A stretch of DNA of 59,006 nucleotides from JAVBNF01 sp031551725 (GTDB lineage Bacteria; Bacteroidota; Bacteroidia; Bacteroidales; P3): contig JAVBNF010000060.1 of NCBI GenBank assembly GCA_031551725.1, positions 1-59,006 of the forward strand, given 5' to 3'. Positions 1 through 8,129 of the stretch are shown here, piece after piece. The position numbers were made by a program, and so were the translations under genes. The first letter of the stretch is position 1. Every line of letters begins with the position of its first letter. The notes below the pieces were generated by a model that was not told the DNA's origin, did no database searches, and was given only the letters and a program-made list of their open reading frames with translations.

Positions 1-1
1 A

Positions 2-1993
2 CGTGTTCGCCCATCGAACAAGGGCAGACACGCGGGTCTGCCCCTACGGTTTACCCGATGGATTTTTCTGCAATTCTGCATTTTTGCATTTCTGCCGACT
101 TTCGCACAAACCTCCGCCCCCAATTTCACCGACCCTCGCGACAACCAAACCTACAAAACCGTGATTATGCCCGACGGCAAACGCTGGATGGCGGAAAACC
201 TGCGGTATCGCAAGGGGTTAAATAATCCTGTATTTTCGAATATTCCTGCTTCAAGTGCAAACACCTTCGTTGCTTCGAAAAACTTGTATTATTGTCCGGG
301 TCCCGGACCATTAAATACTTCTGTTGGACAAGCAGACCCTTTAGCCTGTGAATATTGGGGTATGCTCTATCCGTTTTGGGTGGCTTATGCGAATGTTGCA
401 AATACGGCTGTCAACACAACGCTTGGCGAGCAAGGTATTTGTCCGACAGGCTGGCATTTGCCGACGGATAATGAGTGGAATTTGCTTTTTACAAAAATCG
501 GTAGTGCGACAGATACTGGAAAACTGCTCAAAGACACTGCACGAGGTACATTTGCAAACAACCAAGCATATAAAAGATATTGGGTAAACTCTGCTTTACA
601 AAATAATAACACTTACGGGTTCTCTGCTTTGGCTGCGGGCTTGCGTACCACTGCTGGTGCCTATTTTGGCAACGGTACGCAGGCTCTTTTCTGGACAAGC
701 ACTCCCAATACCAACGGCACCCAAGCAAGCTCAAAAATCTTTAATCATAATTCGAATGCTATAACCGGCTCCTCTACACAAAATCGTGCGGATGCTTTGT
801 CCGTGCGATGTGTGGAGGGTGGTTGCGAAGAAGGTATCCGGATCCCGTTTACTACTTCCAAGTTTGGATCTAAGACGCTTGATGTGGCTTATGACACAGT
901 TGAATTTATTCCTGCACAAGGCAAGGCTTTTTCATATTTTGTTTTTTCACTTCCTGCCACAGGCGGTGTTTGGAGATACACCATAACGCCTGATGTGTCC
1001 ACCGTTCCAAGCGGCGTAAGCACGAGTGTGGCAAATTTTCCAAGTCGGACTACACCTTCGGATTCAATCTATGAGATTCTTCTCAAGGGACTTACCCCTT
1101 TAAACGCTGGGCAAACAGTTCACTTCTCAATTATTGCATCTAACACTAATTATTGCAATATTAAGCAAGACCTTTTTATTACTTTTAAACAGTACACCGG
1201 CACTACCATGACCGATTCACGTGATGGTAAGACTTATAAAACGACTATAATGCCGGATGGAAAAGAGTGGATGGCTGAAAATCTCAATTATCAAGCAGGT
1301 ATGACTTTCCGTGATGCATCTAATCTACCAAATACCACCATGAATAGCGGTCAAGGTAGTCTTTCTTTTTGGTGTTCAGGAACTGACAATAAAATTGGAA
1401 ATCCGACAAAAACAACGCTCGATGATTGCGAAAAATATGGTGCTTTTTACACTTGGGATGCTGCAATGTGGAGAGATGGAAATTCTGCTAACGGTGCAAT
1501 ATCTGGGAGCTATAGTAGTAGCTTAACAATCCCGGCAACAAATAATAATCAAGTCGGAGGTAGAGGTATTTGTCCTTCAGGGTGGCATGTTCCCTCCGAT
1601 AATGAATGGGGTATCATGTTAAATGCTGTAGAAACAACCAATGGAAATATACTTTCAAGTACAGCAAACCCTTCAGGTGGTAAACAAAATCATAATATTG
1701 GAAGTATCAGTACACTACCCGCACTTGGTATCGATGCAGGGAAACATCTAATGCATTCTTGGGGGCCATCAGTTCCTACTCGTACAGATCAATATAATTT
1801 TTCTGTGCTCCCAGCAGGCTTCAATGTAAGAACCTCCTTCATCCTTCGTGGGACACATGCTTCGTTTTGGAGCGCATCCGGATATGATGGAGGTAGTGCA
1901 TGGATACGTCAATTTTATTTTTCGTACTATTATGTGGAACGTTATTATAACAATCGTGCACAAGGATTATCTGTTCGCTGTGTAAAAGATTAA
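2..1993 (+). CDS. FISUMP-domain surface/secreted protein (5' partial)
   Basis: The frame is open from base 2, so the start lies before the window; 663 residues are visible. The translated leader (WIFLQFCIFAF then LPTFAQ) is a signal peptide core with cleavage site and matches the leader of the paralogue at 17033-18928 almost residue for residue. Two FISUMP domains (Fibrobacter succinogenes major paralogous domain) follow. Each opens with FTDPRD or a variant, then TYKT and MPDGK.WMAENL, carries GICP.GWH.P.D.EW, and closes with SVRC. An Ig-like linker of about 130 residues joins them. The domain is found in secreted proteins of Bacteroidota and Fibrobacteres; its ligand and function are unknown. 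A terminator-like hairpin lies just downstream. An internal GTG at 161 is not the start, because the homology continues upstream of it. Confidence 0.9.
   Translation, partial: RVRPSNKGRHAGLPLRFTRWIFLQFCIFAFLPTFAQTSAPNFTDPRDNQTYKTVIMPDGKRWMAENLRYRKGLNNPVFSNIPASSANTFVASKNLYYCPGPGPLNTSVGQADPLACEYWGMLYPFWVAYANVANTAVNTTLGEQGICPTGWHLPTDNEWNLLFTKIGSATDTGKLLKDTARGTFANNQAYKRYWVNSALQNNNTYGFSALAAGLRTTAGAYFGNGTQALFWTSTPNTNGTQASSKIFNHNSNAITGSSTQNRADALSVRCVEGGCEEGIRIPFTTSKFGSKTLDVAYDTVEFIPAQGKAFSYFVFSLPATGGVWRYTITPDVSTVPSGVSTSVANFPSRTTPSDSIYEILLKGLTPLNAGQTVHFSIIASNTNYCNIKQDLFITFKQYTGTTMTDSRDGKTYKTTIMPDGKEWMAENLNYQAGMTFRDASNLPNTTMNSGQGSLSFWCSGTDNKIGNPTKTTLDDCEKYGAFYTWDAAMWRDGNSANGAISGSYSSSLTIPATNNNQVGGRGICPSGWHVPSDNEWGIMLNAVETTNGNILSSTANPSGGKQNHNIGSISTLPALGIDAGKHLMHSWGPSVPTRTDQYNFSVLPAGFNVRTSFILRGTHASFWSASGYDGGSAWIRQFYFSYYYVERYYNNRAQGLSVRCVKD
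22..43. repeat. Palindromic repeat inside the FISUMP leader
   Basis: GGGCAGAC (22-29) pairs with GTCTGCCC (36-43). The same sequence in opposite orientation lies in the paralogue at 18832-18854. It is translated in frame as part of the N-region before the signal peptide core. The shared stretch runs from base 1 to about 115. Confidence 0.75.
67..97. repeat. TCTGCATT-type short tandem repeat coding for the signal peptide core
   Basis: Degenerate units of about 8-9 bp (TTCTGCAA, TTCTGCATT, TTTGCATT, TCTGCC) encode the hydrophobic LQFCIFAFLP stretch. The same unit forms an array inside metH (33183-33233) and recurs in the second FISUMP leader. Confidence 0.65.
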
Positions 1994-2002
1994 AATAAAG
2001 GT

Positions 2003-2071
2003 GCGAGCCGCTTATTTATCTTTTCGAGAAACTTTGGTCGGTTTTTGTGGAGAATTTCGGCTCGCTTTTTT
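2003..2071 (+). terminator. Terminator-like hairpin after the FISUMP gene
   Basis: GCGAGCCG (2003-2010) pairs with CGGCTCGC (2058-2065), followed by six T. The 47-nt loop is longer than usual, so this is a plausible but not classical Rho-independent terminator. It begins 10 bp after the stop codon. Confidence 0.5.
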
Positions 2072-2181
2072 GTTTATGTTTTATTGTGTTTTAGAGGAAA
2101 GACTCGGCAGTGGGAACATCAGCCGGGGCTTTTCTTTTTATCCGTCAGCTGAAGGATATTGAGTTAAAACTGACGGCAATA

Positions 2182-3492
2182 TTATATTTCCTCTCCAAGT
2201 AAGGTTGCAGCCGTGCAGCTTTTTATATGCACATTCACATAATCGCCGATTTGATGGTTTCCTCGCGGAAAAACAGTTACTTTCCCTTGCGAAGTGCGGC
2301 CAAACAGTCGGTCTTTCGAACGTTTGGAAGCGCCTTCAACCAAAACTTCAAAGGTTTTGCCCACATCGTGTTGGTTGCTTTGCAGCGAAAGTTCTTGCTG
2401 GAAATCGATAATTTCCGCCAAACGGCGCACTTTTACTTCTTCCGGAACGTCGTCCACATAGTTTTTTGCGGCAAAGGTATCGGGGCGTTCGGAATATTTA
2501 AACATAAATGCAAAATCATAGCCCACTTCTTTCATCAGCGAAAGCGTTTCTTTGTGATCTTCTTCCGTTTCGGTACAAAAACCGGCGATAATATCGGTAG
2601 AAATACCGGCTTCAGGCACAATGCGGCGAATGGCTGCAATGCGATCTAAATACCATTCGCGGTCGTACTTGCGTTTCATCTGCTTGAGCATACGCGAGCC
2701 GCCTGCCTGTACGGGCAAGTGAATGGATTTGCAAATGTTCGGATGTTTGGCCATTATTTCCAGCAATTTATCCGACATATCTTTCGGATGTGAAGTCGCA
2801 AAACGCACGCGCAACAAGGGACTAATTAAGGCTACACGCTCCATCAGTTCAGGAAAATCGCAGTCGGGCGATTTATATGAATTCACATTTTGTCCTAACA
2901 AAGTTACTTCGCGATACCCTTCTTCAAAGAGTTTGCGAGCTTCGTTTACGATCGTTTCCGCATCACGGCTGCGTTCGCGTCCGCGAACATAAGGGACAAC
3001 GCAGTAAGCACAATAGTTTTCACAACCTCGCATGATGGAAATAAAAGCCGAAACTTTGTTTTCACCAACGCGAACAGGCTCAATTTCGGCGTAGGTTTCT
3101 TCTTCGGAAAGCAGTACATTCGTAGCTTTTTGTCCGGTTTGAACTTGCTTCAGCAAATTCGGAATATCGCGGTAAGCGTCGGGTCCCACAACCAAATCCA
3201 CCCTTTCGTTGAGTTTCATCAACTCTTCTTTCAAACGTTCGGCCATACAACCGAGGATGCCGATTTTGAGTCCCCGTTTTTTCTTTTTCAGATCGCCAAA
3301 TTCGCGCAGGCGGTTGAGCACACGCTGCTCTGCGTTGTCGCGAATAGAGCAGGTATTCATGAAAATAATATCGGCATTGAGATGATTATCGGTGATGGAA
3401 TATCCGTTTTCCTGCATGATGGAAGTAACAATTTCCGTATCAGCAAAATTCATCTGACAACCGTAGGTTTCTATATAAAATTTTTTGTTCAT
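2182..3492 (-). CDS. miaB: tRNA-2-methylthio-N6-dimethylallyladenosine synthase MiaB
   Basis: Radical-SAM methylthiotransferase that converts i6A37 to ms2i6A37 in tRNAs reading UNN codons. The 436-residue length is normal. The N-terminal UPF0004 domain has YGCQMN (C12), C48 and C82, which bind the auxiliary 4Fe-4S cluster. The radical-SAM motif CENYCAYC (C157, C161, C164) is intact, and the C-terminus is TRAM-like. It is monocistronic, with a -7 box at 3512-3519 about 20 bp before the ATG, divergent from prfA. Its substrate is made by MiaA, also in this window (29692-30627). Confidence 0.97.
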   Translation of the reverse strand: MNKKFYIETYGCQMNFADTEIVTSIMQENGYSITDNHLNADIIFMNTCSIRDNAEQRVLNRLREFGDLKKKKRGLKIGILGCMAERLKEELMKLNERVDLVVGPDAYRDIPNLLKQVQTGQKATNVLLSEEETYAEIEPVRVGENKVSAFISIMRGCENYCAYCVVPYVRGRERSRDAETIVNEARKLFEEGYREVTLLGQNVNSYKSPDCDFPELMERVALISPLLRVRFATSHPKDMSDKLLEIMAKHPNICKSIHLPVQAGGSRMLKQMKRKYDREWYLDRIAAIRRIVPEAGISTDIIAGFCTETEEDHKETLSLMKEVGYDFAFMFKYSERPDTFAAKNYVDDVPEEVKVRRLAEIIDFQQELSLQSNQHDVGKTFEVLVEGASKRSKDRLFGRTSQGKVTVFPRGNHQIGDYVNVHIKSCTAATLLGEEI

Positions 3493-3511
3493 CGAATTAA
3501 AAAATAACGTA

Positions 3512-3519
3512 CAAAGATA
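3512..3519 (-). promoter_or_regulatory. miaB promoter -7 box
   Basis: On the minus strand the sequence reads TATCTTTG, matching the Bacteroidota -7 consensus TAnnTTTG, 20 bp upstream of the miaB ATG. It sits back to back with the prfA promoter. Confidence 0.7.
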
Positions 3520-3534
3520 CGAATAAATTAGGAA

Positions 3535-3566
3535 TTGATAATTAACAATTATTTTCGTATCTTTGC
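3535..3566 (+). promoter_or_regulatory. prfA promoter (TTG-N21-TATCTTTG)
   Basis: TTG at 3535-3537 and TATCTTTG at 3559-3566 fit the Bacteroidota -33/-7 pattern. The prfA ATG follows 28 bp later. Confidence 0.7.
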
Positions 3567-3594
3567 ATACTTAAACAAAAGCCTTTATTTTTAG

Positions 3595-4665
3595 ATGTTA
3601 GACAAGTTAGAAGCTATTTATCAACGCTTTCTCGAAGTGGAAAAGGAAATGAACGATCCGGCCACCATTTCGGATATGAAGCGTTTTATCAAAATCAACA
3701 AGGACTACAAGGACCTTCAGCCGATTATCCAAGCCTACCACAACTATAAAAACCTACTTAGTAACATTAATGGTGCTAAAGAGGTTTTGAATACCGAAAA
3801 AGATGAGGAGTTCCGCGATATGGCGAAAGCCGAGTTGAATGAACTCACTGAGCGCAAGGACGAAATGGAAGAGGAAATCCGCGTATTGTTGATTCCCGCT
3901 GACCCACAAGATAGTAAGAATGCGATTGTGGAAATCCGCGCAGGAACCGGTGGCGACGAAGCCAGTATTTTTGCCGGCGACTTGTATCGCATGTATATCC
4001 GCTATTGCGAAAGCAAAAGATGGAAAGTGGAACTTGTGGATTGTACCGAAGGAACGGCAGGTGGTTTCAAGGAAATCATTATTAACGTTTCCGGAGAAGG
4101 TGTTTACGGACTTTTGAAATACGAGTCGGGCGTGCATCGCGTACAACGCGTTCCCGAAACCGAGACGCAAGGCCGCGTGCATACTTCGGCTGCTTCTGTG
4201 GCTGTATTGCCCGAAGCAGATGAATTTGACGTGGAATTGAAACAAAGTGATATCCGTAAAGATACTTATTGTTCCTCCGGCCCCGGTGGGCAGTCGGTAA
4301 ATACGACTTACTCTGCCGTGCGTTTGACGCACATTCCAACAGGAATTATTGTGGCTATTCAAGATGAAAAATCGCAGATTAAGAATCTCGAAAAAGCCAT
4401 GAAAGTATTGCGTACGCGTCTTTACGAAGTGGAATATCAAAAATATATGGATGAGATTTCGAGCAAACGGAAAACCATGGTTTCCACCGGCGACCGTTCG
4501 GCCAAAATCCGCACCTACAATTATCCGCAAAGCCGCATTACCGACCATCGTATCAACTATACAGTTTATTCGCTTTCCACATTTATGGACGGTGATATTC
4601 AGGATTTGATTGATGCCTTGCAACTGGCCGAAAATGCCGAAAAAATGAAAGAAACCGTTGGTTAA
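3595..4665 (+). CDS. prfA: Peptide chain release factor 1
   Basis: Class I release factor that ends translation at UAA and UAG. The 356 residues match the family length. The catalytic GGQ (231-233, in GPGGQSVN) is intact. The codon-recognition segment is VPETETQGRVHTSA, so the usual PAT/PVT tripeptide reads PET (187-189). The absence of an SPF tripeptide supports RF1 over RF2. No in-frame UGA is seen. It has its own promoter and is followed by AT-rich repeats before guaA. Confidence 0.97.
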   Translation: MLDKLEAIYQRFLEVEKEMNDPATISDMKRFIKINKDYKDLQPIIQAYHNYKNLLSNINGAKEVLNTEKDEEFRDMAKAELNELTERKDEMEEEIRVLLIPADPQDSKNAIVEIRAGTGGDEASIFAGDLYRMYIRYCESKRWKVELVDCTEGTAGGFKEIIINVSGEGVYGLLKYESGVHRVQRVPETETQGRVHTSAASVAVLPEADEFDVELKQSDIRKDTYCSSGPGGQSVNTTYSAVRLTHIPTGIIVAIQDEKSQIKNLEKAMKVLRTRLYEVEYQKYMDEISSKRKTMVSTGDRSAKIRTYNYPQSRITDHRINYTVYSLSTFMDGDIQDLIDALQLAENAEKMKETVG

Positions 4666-4781
4666 TTGTTAATTATTAATTATAAATTGTTAATGATTTG
4701 TATAGCAATTATAATTAATCAAAAAACACTTAATCATCGCGAAGCTCATTAATAATTAATAATTGATAATTAACAATTAAA
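4664..4781. repeat. AT-rich inverted repeat between prfA and guaA
   Basis: TAATTGTTAATTATTAATT near the left end is mirrored by AATTAATAATTGATAATTAA near the right. The same AATTGTTAATTATTAATT family occurs at 3535-3552 and 8060-8098. No canonical TAnnTTTG box is seen just before guaA. The repeat could form a long weak hairpin in the transcript. Confidence 0.55.
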
Positions 4782-6299
4782 ATGATACTAATCTTAGATT
4801 TCGGTTCTCAATACACACAGCTTATCGCTCGTCGTGTGCGTGAAATGAACGTTTATTGCGAAGTGCATCCGTGCAACAATTTTCCTCAACATTTTGAAAA
4901 TGTAGAAGGCGTTATCCTTTCGGGAAGCCCGTATTCCGTGTTTTCGCAAGATGCGCCACAAGTGGAATTGAGTTTGTTTAGAAAAAAAATGCCGTTGCTC
5001 GGCGTTTGCTACGGTGCCCAATACATGGCGCAAAATTGCGGCGGCAATGTCGCCCGTTCCGAAATCCGCGAATACGGTCGTGCCAATCTGACTTTTTTGG
5101 CAAAACATCCTTTAGTGGAAGGCATTCCCGTGGGTTCGCAAGTATGGATGTCGCATGGCGATACAATCACCGAAATGCCGTCGGAATTCGAACTGATTGC
5201 CGGAACAGATTCCGTGAAAAATGCGGCCTATCACGTTAAAGGCGAAGAAACATACGGTGTGCAATTCCATCCGGAAGTTGTACATTCCGAACATGGAACG
5301 CAATTATTGCAAAATTTTGTATTGAAAATCTGCAAAGCGAAACAAGATTGGACGCCGAAATCATATATCGAAACCACGATTGAAGACATTCGTCAGAAAG
5401 TTGGAAACGACAGGGTAATCCTTGGACTTTCGGGCGGCGTGGATTCTTCTGTAGCTGCGATTTTAATTCATAAGGCGATTGGGAAAAATCTGCATTGCAT
5501 CTTTGTAGATAACGGTTTGTTGCGTAAAAACGAATTCGAAAGTGTTTTGGAGTCTTACAAAGACATGGGATTGAACGTTGTCGGCGTAAATGCAAAAGAG
5601 CAATTTTATTCCGTTTTAAAAGACGTTACTGATCCTGAAAAGAAACGTAAAGCGATTGGAAAAACATTTGTCGATGTTTTTGATCAAGAAGCCCATAAAA
5701 TCGAAGATGCCAAATGGCTGGCACAAGGCACCATTTATCCCGATGTGATCGAATCTTTATCTGTAAAAGGACCTTCGGCAACCATCAAATCGCATCACAA
5801 TGTAGGTGGATTGCCCGATTATATGAAACTGCAAGTACTTGAGCCTTTGCGCATGTTGTTTAAAGACGAAGTGCGCCGCGTGGGTCGAGAACTCGAAATC
5901 AAATCTTCTATTTTAGATCGCCATCCTTTCCCCGGTCCGGGTTTGGGAATTCGCGTTTTGGGCGAAGTAACGCCCGAAAAAGTAGAAATCGCACAAAATG
6001 CAGATGCCGTATTTATCGACGCTTTACACGAACATAACTTATACAAAGAAGTTTGGCAGGCCGGCGCGATGCTCTTGCCCGTTCAATCTGTTGGCGTAAT
6101 GGGCGACGAACGCACGTATGAATTTACGATTGCTTTGCGCGCCGTTACTTCCGTAGACGGCATGACTGCCGATTGGGCGCGCCTTCCGCACGAATTTCTT
6201 GCAAAAGTAAGTACTGATATTATCAACAAAGTCAAAGGTGTGAACCGCGTTGCCTACGATATCAGCTCCAAACCGCCCGCAACCATTGAATGGGAATAA
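4782..6299 (+). CDS. guaA: GMP synthase (glutamine-hydrolysing)
   Basis: Converts XMP to GMP using glutamine and ATP, the last step of de novo guanine nucleotide synthesis. The class I amidotransferase domain (about 1-190) has the nucleophile C76 in GVCYGAQ and the H163/E165 pair in QFHPE. The ATP-pyrophosphatase domain has the P-loop SGGVDSS (217-223). The C-terminal dimerisation domain ends in KPPATIEWE, the typical terminus. Length of 505 residues is normal. No conserved operon partner is present, and an octamer array follows the stop. Confidence 0.98.
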   Translation: MILILDFGSQYTQLIARRVREMNVYCEVHPCNNFPQHFENVEGVILSGSPYSVFSQDAPQVELSLFRKKMPLLGVCYGAQYMAQNCGGNVARSEIREYGRANLTFLAKHPLVEGIPVGSQVWMSHGDTITEMPSEFELIAGTDSVKNAAYHVKGEETYGVQFHPEVVHSEHGTQLLQNFVLKICKAKQDWTPKSYIETTIEDIRQKVGNDRVILGLSGGVDSSVAAILIHKAIGKNLHCIFVDNGLLRKNEFESVLESYKDMGLNVVGVNAKEQFYSVLKDVTDPEKKRKAIGKTFVDVFDQEAHKIEDAKWLAQGTIYPDVIESLSVKGPSATIKSHHNVGGLPDYMKLQVLEPLRMLFKDEVRRVGRELEIKSSILDRHPFPGPGLGIRVLGEVTPEKVEIAQNADAVFIDALHEHNLYKEVWQAGAMLLPVQSVGVMGDERTYEFTIALRAVTSVDGMTADWARLPHEFLAKVSTDIINKVKGVNRVAYDISSKPPATIEWE

Positions 6300-6301
6300 A
6301 A

Positions 6302-6372
6302 GAAGACCGTAAGATAGAAAGACCGTAAGACCGTAAGACCGTAAGATAGAAAGACCGTAAGATAGAAAGAAT
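6302..6372. repeat. GACCGTAA octamer array between guaA and mltG
   Basis: Tandem units of about 8 bp (GACCGTAA), alternating with GATAGAAA, begin 3 bp after the guaA stop. The same unit recurs at 13507-13575, 13958-14036 and 36510-36575. Confidence 0.75.
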
Positions 6373-6440
6373 TTTCCACATCCTACCTCCTACAAGTCTT
6401 ACAATCTTACATGTCTTAACATCTTCCGGTCTCAAAAAGT

Positions 6441-7466
6441 ATGGCAAAAAAGAAATCAAATATCAAAAAAATCCTAATTATTCTTGCAATTCTTGCAATT
6501 GCCGGTGCTTTTGCGGTATTTCAAGTGCTGCTTGCGCCGAATGCCCGTAAGGAAGGACTTTTGTATATTCCTACAGGGGCAACGTACGAGCAGGTTTTAG
6601 ACAGTTTGAATGCACAAGGTTTTATCAAAAACGAAACCACGTTTAAACTTGTTTCGATGCTTGAAAAATATCCCTCGAATGTGAAAGCCGGACGCTATGA
6701 AATCCGCAAAAATATGGGAAATTTCCAGCTTGTTCGTCGATTAAAAAATGGTCGTCAGAAACCGGTAAAACTCAAATTTAACAATATTCGTACAGTTGAA
6801 CAATTAGCCGGACGGATTTCACAACAAATTGAAGCCGATTCGGCCGATTTATTGGCTGCTTTTACTAATGATGAATTGCTGCAGCCTTTTGGTTTGAATT
6901 TTCAAACAGCGCCTTCGATTTTTATTCCAAATACCTACGAATTTTTCTGGAACACTTCCGCGCAAGCGTTTTTCGACCGCATGCAAAAAGAACACGACAA
7001 CTTCTGGACAAACGAGCGTTTAGCGAAAGCGAAAAAACGCAACATAACACCTGTTGAGGTTTCGATTATTGCTTCGATTGTGGAAGAAGAAACCAAAAAA
7101 AATGATGAAAAGCCGCTTGTGGCAAGCGTTTACCTTAATCGTTTACGCATAGGAATGGCGTTGCAGGCCGATCCTACGGTGAAATTTGCAATGGGCGATT
7201 TTACGATCAAACGTATTGGCGGAGAAATGCTGAAAAATATATCGCCTTACAATACCTATCGTTACAAAGGTTTGCCGCCCGGGCCTATTTGTATCCCGTC
7301 GATTTCTTCGATTGACGCGGTACTAAATAGCGCAGAAACGGATTATATCTATTTCTGCGCTAAAGATGATTTATCGGGTTATCATGCGTTTGCTTCTTCG
7401 TATCGCGAGCATCAACAAAATGCCGAACGCTACCGCCGCAAGCTAAACAGCATGCAAATCAGATAA
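6441..7466 (+). CDS. mltG: Endolytic murein transglycosylase MltG (YceG family)
   Basis: Inner-membrane lytic transglycosylase that cleaves nascent peptidoglycan strands and sets glycan length. A short basic N-terminus and one membrane segment (about 10-31) precede a LysM-like region and the YceG domain. The catalytic glutamate lies in IVEEET (about 213-218), followed by the family signature VYLNRLRIGMALQADPTV and the PYNTY/GLPPGPI motifs. Length of 341 residues is typical. It is convergent with the zinc-ribbon gene, with only 3 bp between the stops. Confidence 0.95.
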   Translation: MAKKKSNIKKILIILAILAIAGAFAVFQVLLAPNARKEGLLYIPTGATYEQVLDSLNAQGFIKNETTFKLVSMLEKYPSNVKAGRYEIRKNMGNFQLVRRLKNGRQKPVKLKFNNIRTVEQLAGRISQQIEADSADLLAAFTNDELLQPFGLNFQTAPSIFIPNTYEFFWNTSAQAFFDRMQKEHDNFWTNERLAKAKKRNITPVEVSIIASIVEEETKKNDEKPLVASVYLNRLRIGMALQADPTVKFAMGDFTIKRIGGEMLKNISPYNTYRYKGLPPGPICIPSISSIDAVLNSAETDYIYFCAKDDLSGYHAFASSYREHQQNAERYRRKLNSMQIR

Positions 7467-7469
7467 GCA

Positions 7470-7727
7470 TTAAGCGTTTTTCCAACGAGGCAGGCGTTTC
7501 ATGTTTCTTGTGAAAAGCCAGGCAATAAAACGGTTCATGCCGCTTTTAATCATTTGTTCTTTGCAAAATTCTTGGAAATCATCCACTTTGCCTTTCCAGG
7601 TAAAATCGCCGTTTTGATAGCAATAACTGCAATATTGTTCATTTTTTGAGCCGTCGGCATTCGTTCCGCCGCCGTTCGGGTCTTTGCTCATCGGCATGCC
7701 GCAGCTTTCGCACATTTTTGTTTTCAT
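7470..7727 (-). CDS. Small putative zinc-ribbon protein
   Basis: 85 residues. Four cysteines in two pairs (CESCGMPM near the N-terminus and YCSYCY about 25 residues later) form a putative zinc ribbon of the Pfam Zn_ribbon_2 type. The rest is helical and basic (FIAWLFTRNMKRLPRW). Homologues are common small Bacteroidota proteins of unknown role. The ATG at 7727 is preceded by an AT-rich leader and a minus-strand terminator-like hairpin. Confidence 0.8.
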   Translation of the reverse strand: MKTKMCESCGMPMSKDPNGGGTNADGSKNEQYCSYCYQNGDFTWKGKVDDFQEFCKEQMIKSGMNRFIAWLFTRNMKRLPRWKNA

Positions 7728-7781
7728 GATAAAAAGATATTAGAATGTTTTACAAAAGTAAATATTTTTGGAAAAATTAAC

Positions 7782-7817
7782 AAAAAAATTGCCGTTGATT
7801 TTTACACCAACGGCAAT
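7782..7817 (-). terminator. Minus-strand Rho-independent terminator with no recognised gene before it
   Basis: ATTGCCGTTG (7788-7797) pairs with CAACGGCAAT (7808-7817) through a 10-nt loop. On the minus strand the stem is followed by seven T. No minus-strand gene lies between it and the plus-strand esterase, which points to an unannotated transcript. Confidence 0.65.
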
Positions 7818-8060
7818 CGTAGAGACGCAATGCATTGCGTATCTACGGAAAAGACAAGTTTTTCACCAAACTCCACCGCAACCCGTACGGTTTACAAAAC
7901 GACCGCTTGTCCTTGAAAATAGCCGGTTATTGTTTTTCAGCAGATAATGAGAATTGCACAAGAACCTATATAGCCATATTTTTCATGTTTACAAATTAAC
8001 TTTACAACGGAGCGAATAATTAAGGATTAAAAAGGCTAAAAGTAAAGAGTGCAGTTTATT
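7788..8060 (-). ncRNA. Candidate small RNA gene (unnamed)
   Basis: The 380-bp gap between the zinc-ribbon and esterase genes holds no convincing ORF. It ends on the minus strand in a clear intrinsic terminator. The stretch 7850-7990 is less AT-rich than its flanks and contains complementary segments such as CCGTACGG. A TACTTTTA box with a TTG about 18 bp upstream lies near 8035-8060 on the minus strand. I cannot match it to tmRNA, SRP RNA or RNase P RNA; a 6S-like RNA cannot be excluded. The 28-bp palindrome lies inside it near the 3' end. Confidence 0.3.
7819..7846. repeat. 28-bp palindromic element, intergenic copy
   Basis: GTAGAGACGCAATG followed by its near-perfect reverse complement, with one mismatch (ATCTAC for CTCTAC). 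The central part is identical to the copy inside mutS (46769-46796). Confidence 0.85.
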
Positions 8061-8101
8061 AACAATTAATAATTAACCATTAATAATTAACAATTATTTC
8101 T

Positions 8102-8109
8102 TATCTTTG
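8102..8109 (+). promoter_or_regulatory. Promoter -7 box of the esterase gene
   Basis: TATCTTTG matches TAnnTTTG. Because transcription would start downstream of it, the GTG at 8109 cannot be the start codon; ATG 8118 or 8130 must be used. Confidence 0.65.
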
Positions 8110-8129
8110 TGAAAATAATGAGTCTTGCC

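Noticed and set aside
2142..2175. Terminator of miaB
   Set aside because: CCGTCAG and CTGACGG can pair, but there is no T-tract on the minus strand after the stem.
3754..4623. Long open frame antisense to prfA
   Set aside because: It mirrors the codon structure of prfA and has no conserved motif or promoter. The same applies to other antisense frames.
4664..4781. Replication origin in AT-rich repeat DNA
   Set aside because: No DnaA boxes or origin genes are present, and similar AT repeats occur elsewhere in the window between unrelated genes.
7788..8060. tmRNA, SRP RNA or RNase P RNA
   Set aside because: None of their conserved core sequences could be recognised, so the candidate is left unnamed.
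8109..8129. GTG 8109 as start of the esterase gene
   Set aside because: It lies in the promoter -7 box TATCTTTG, and a better signal peptide starts at ATG 8130.
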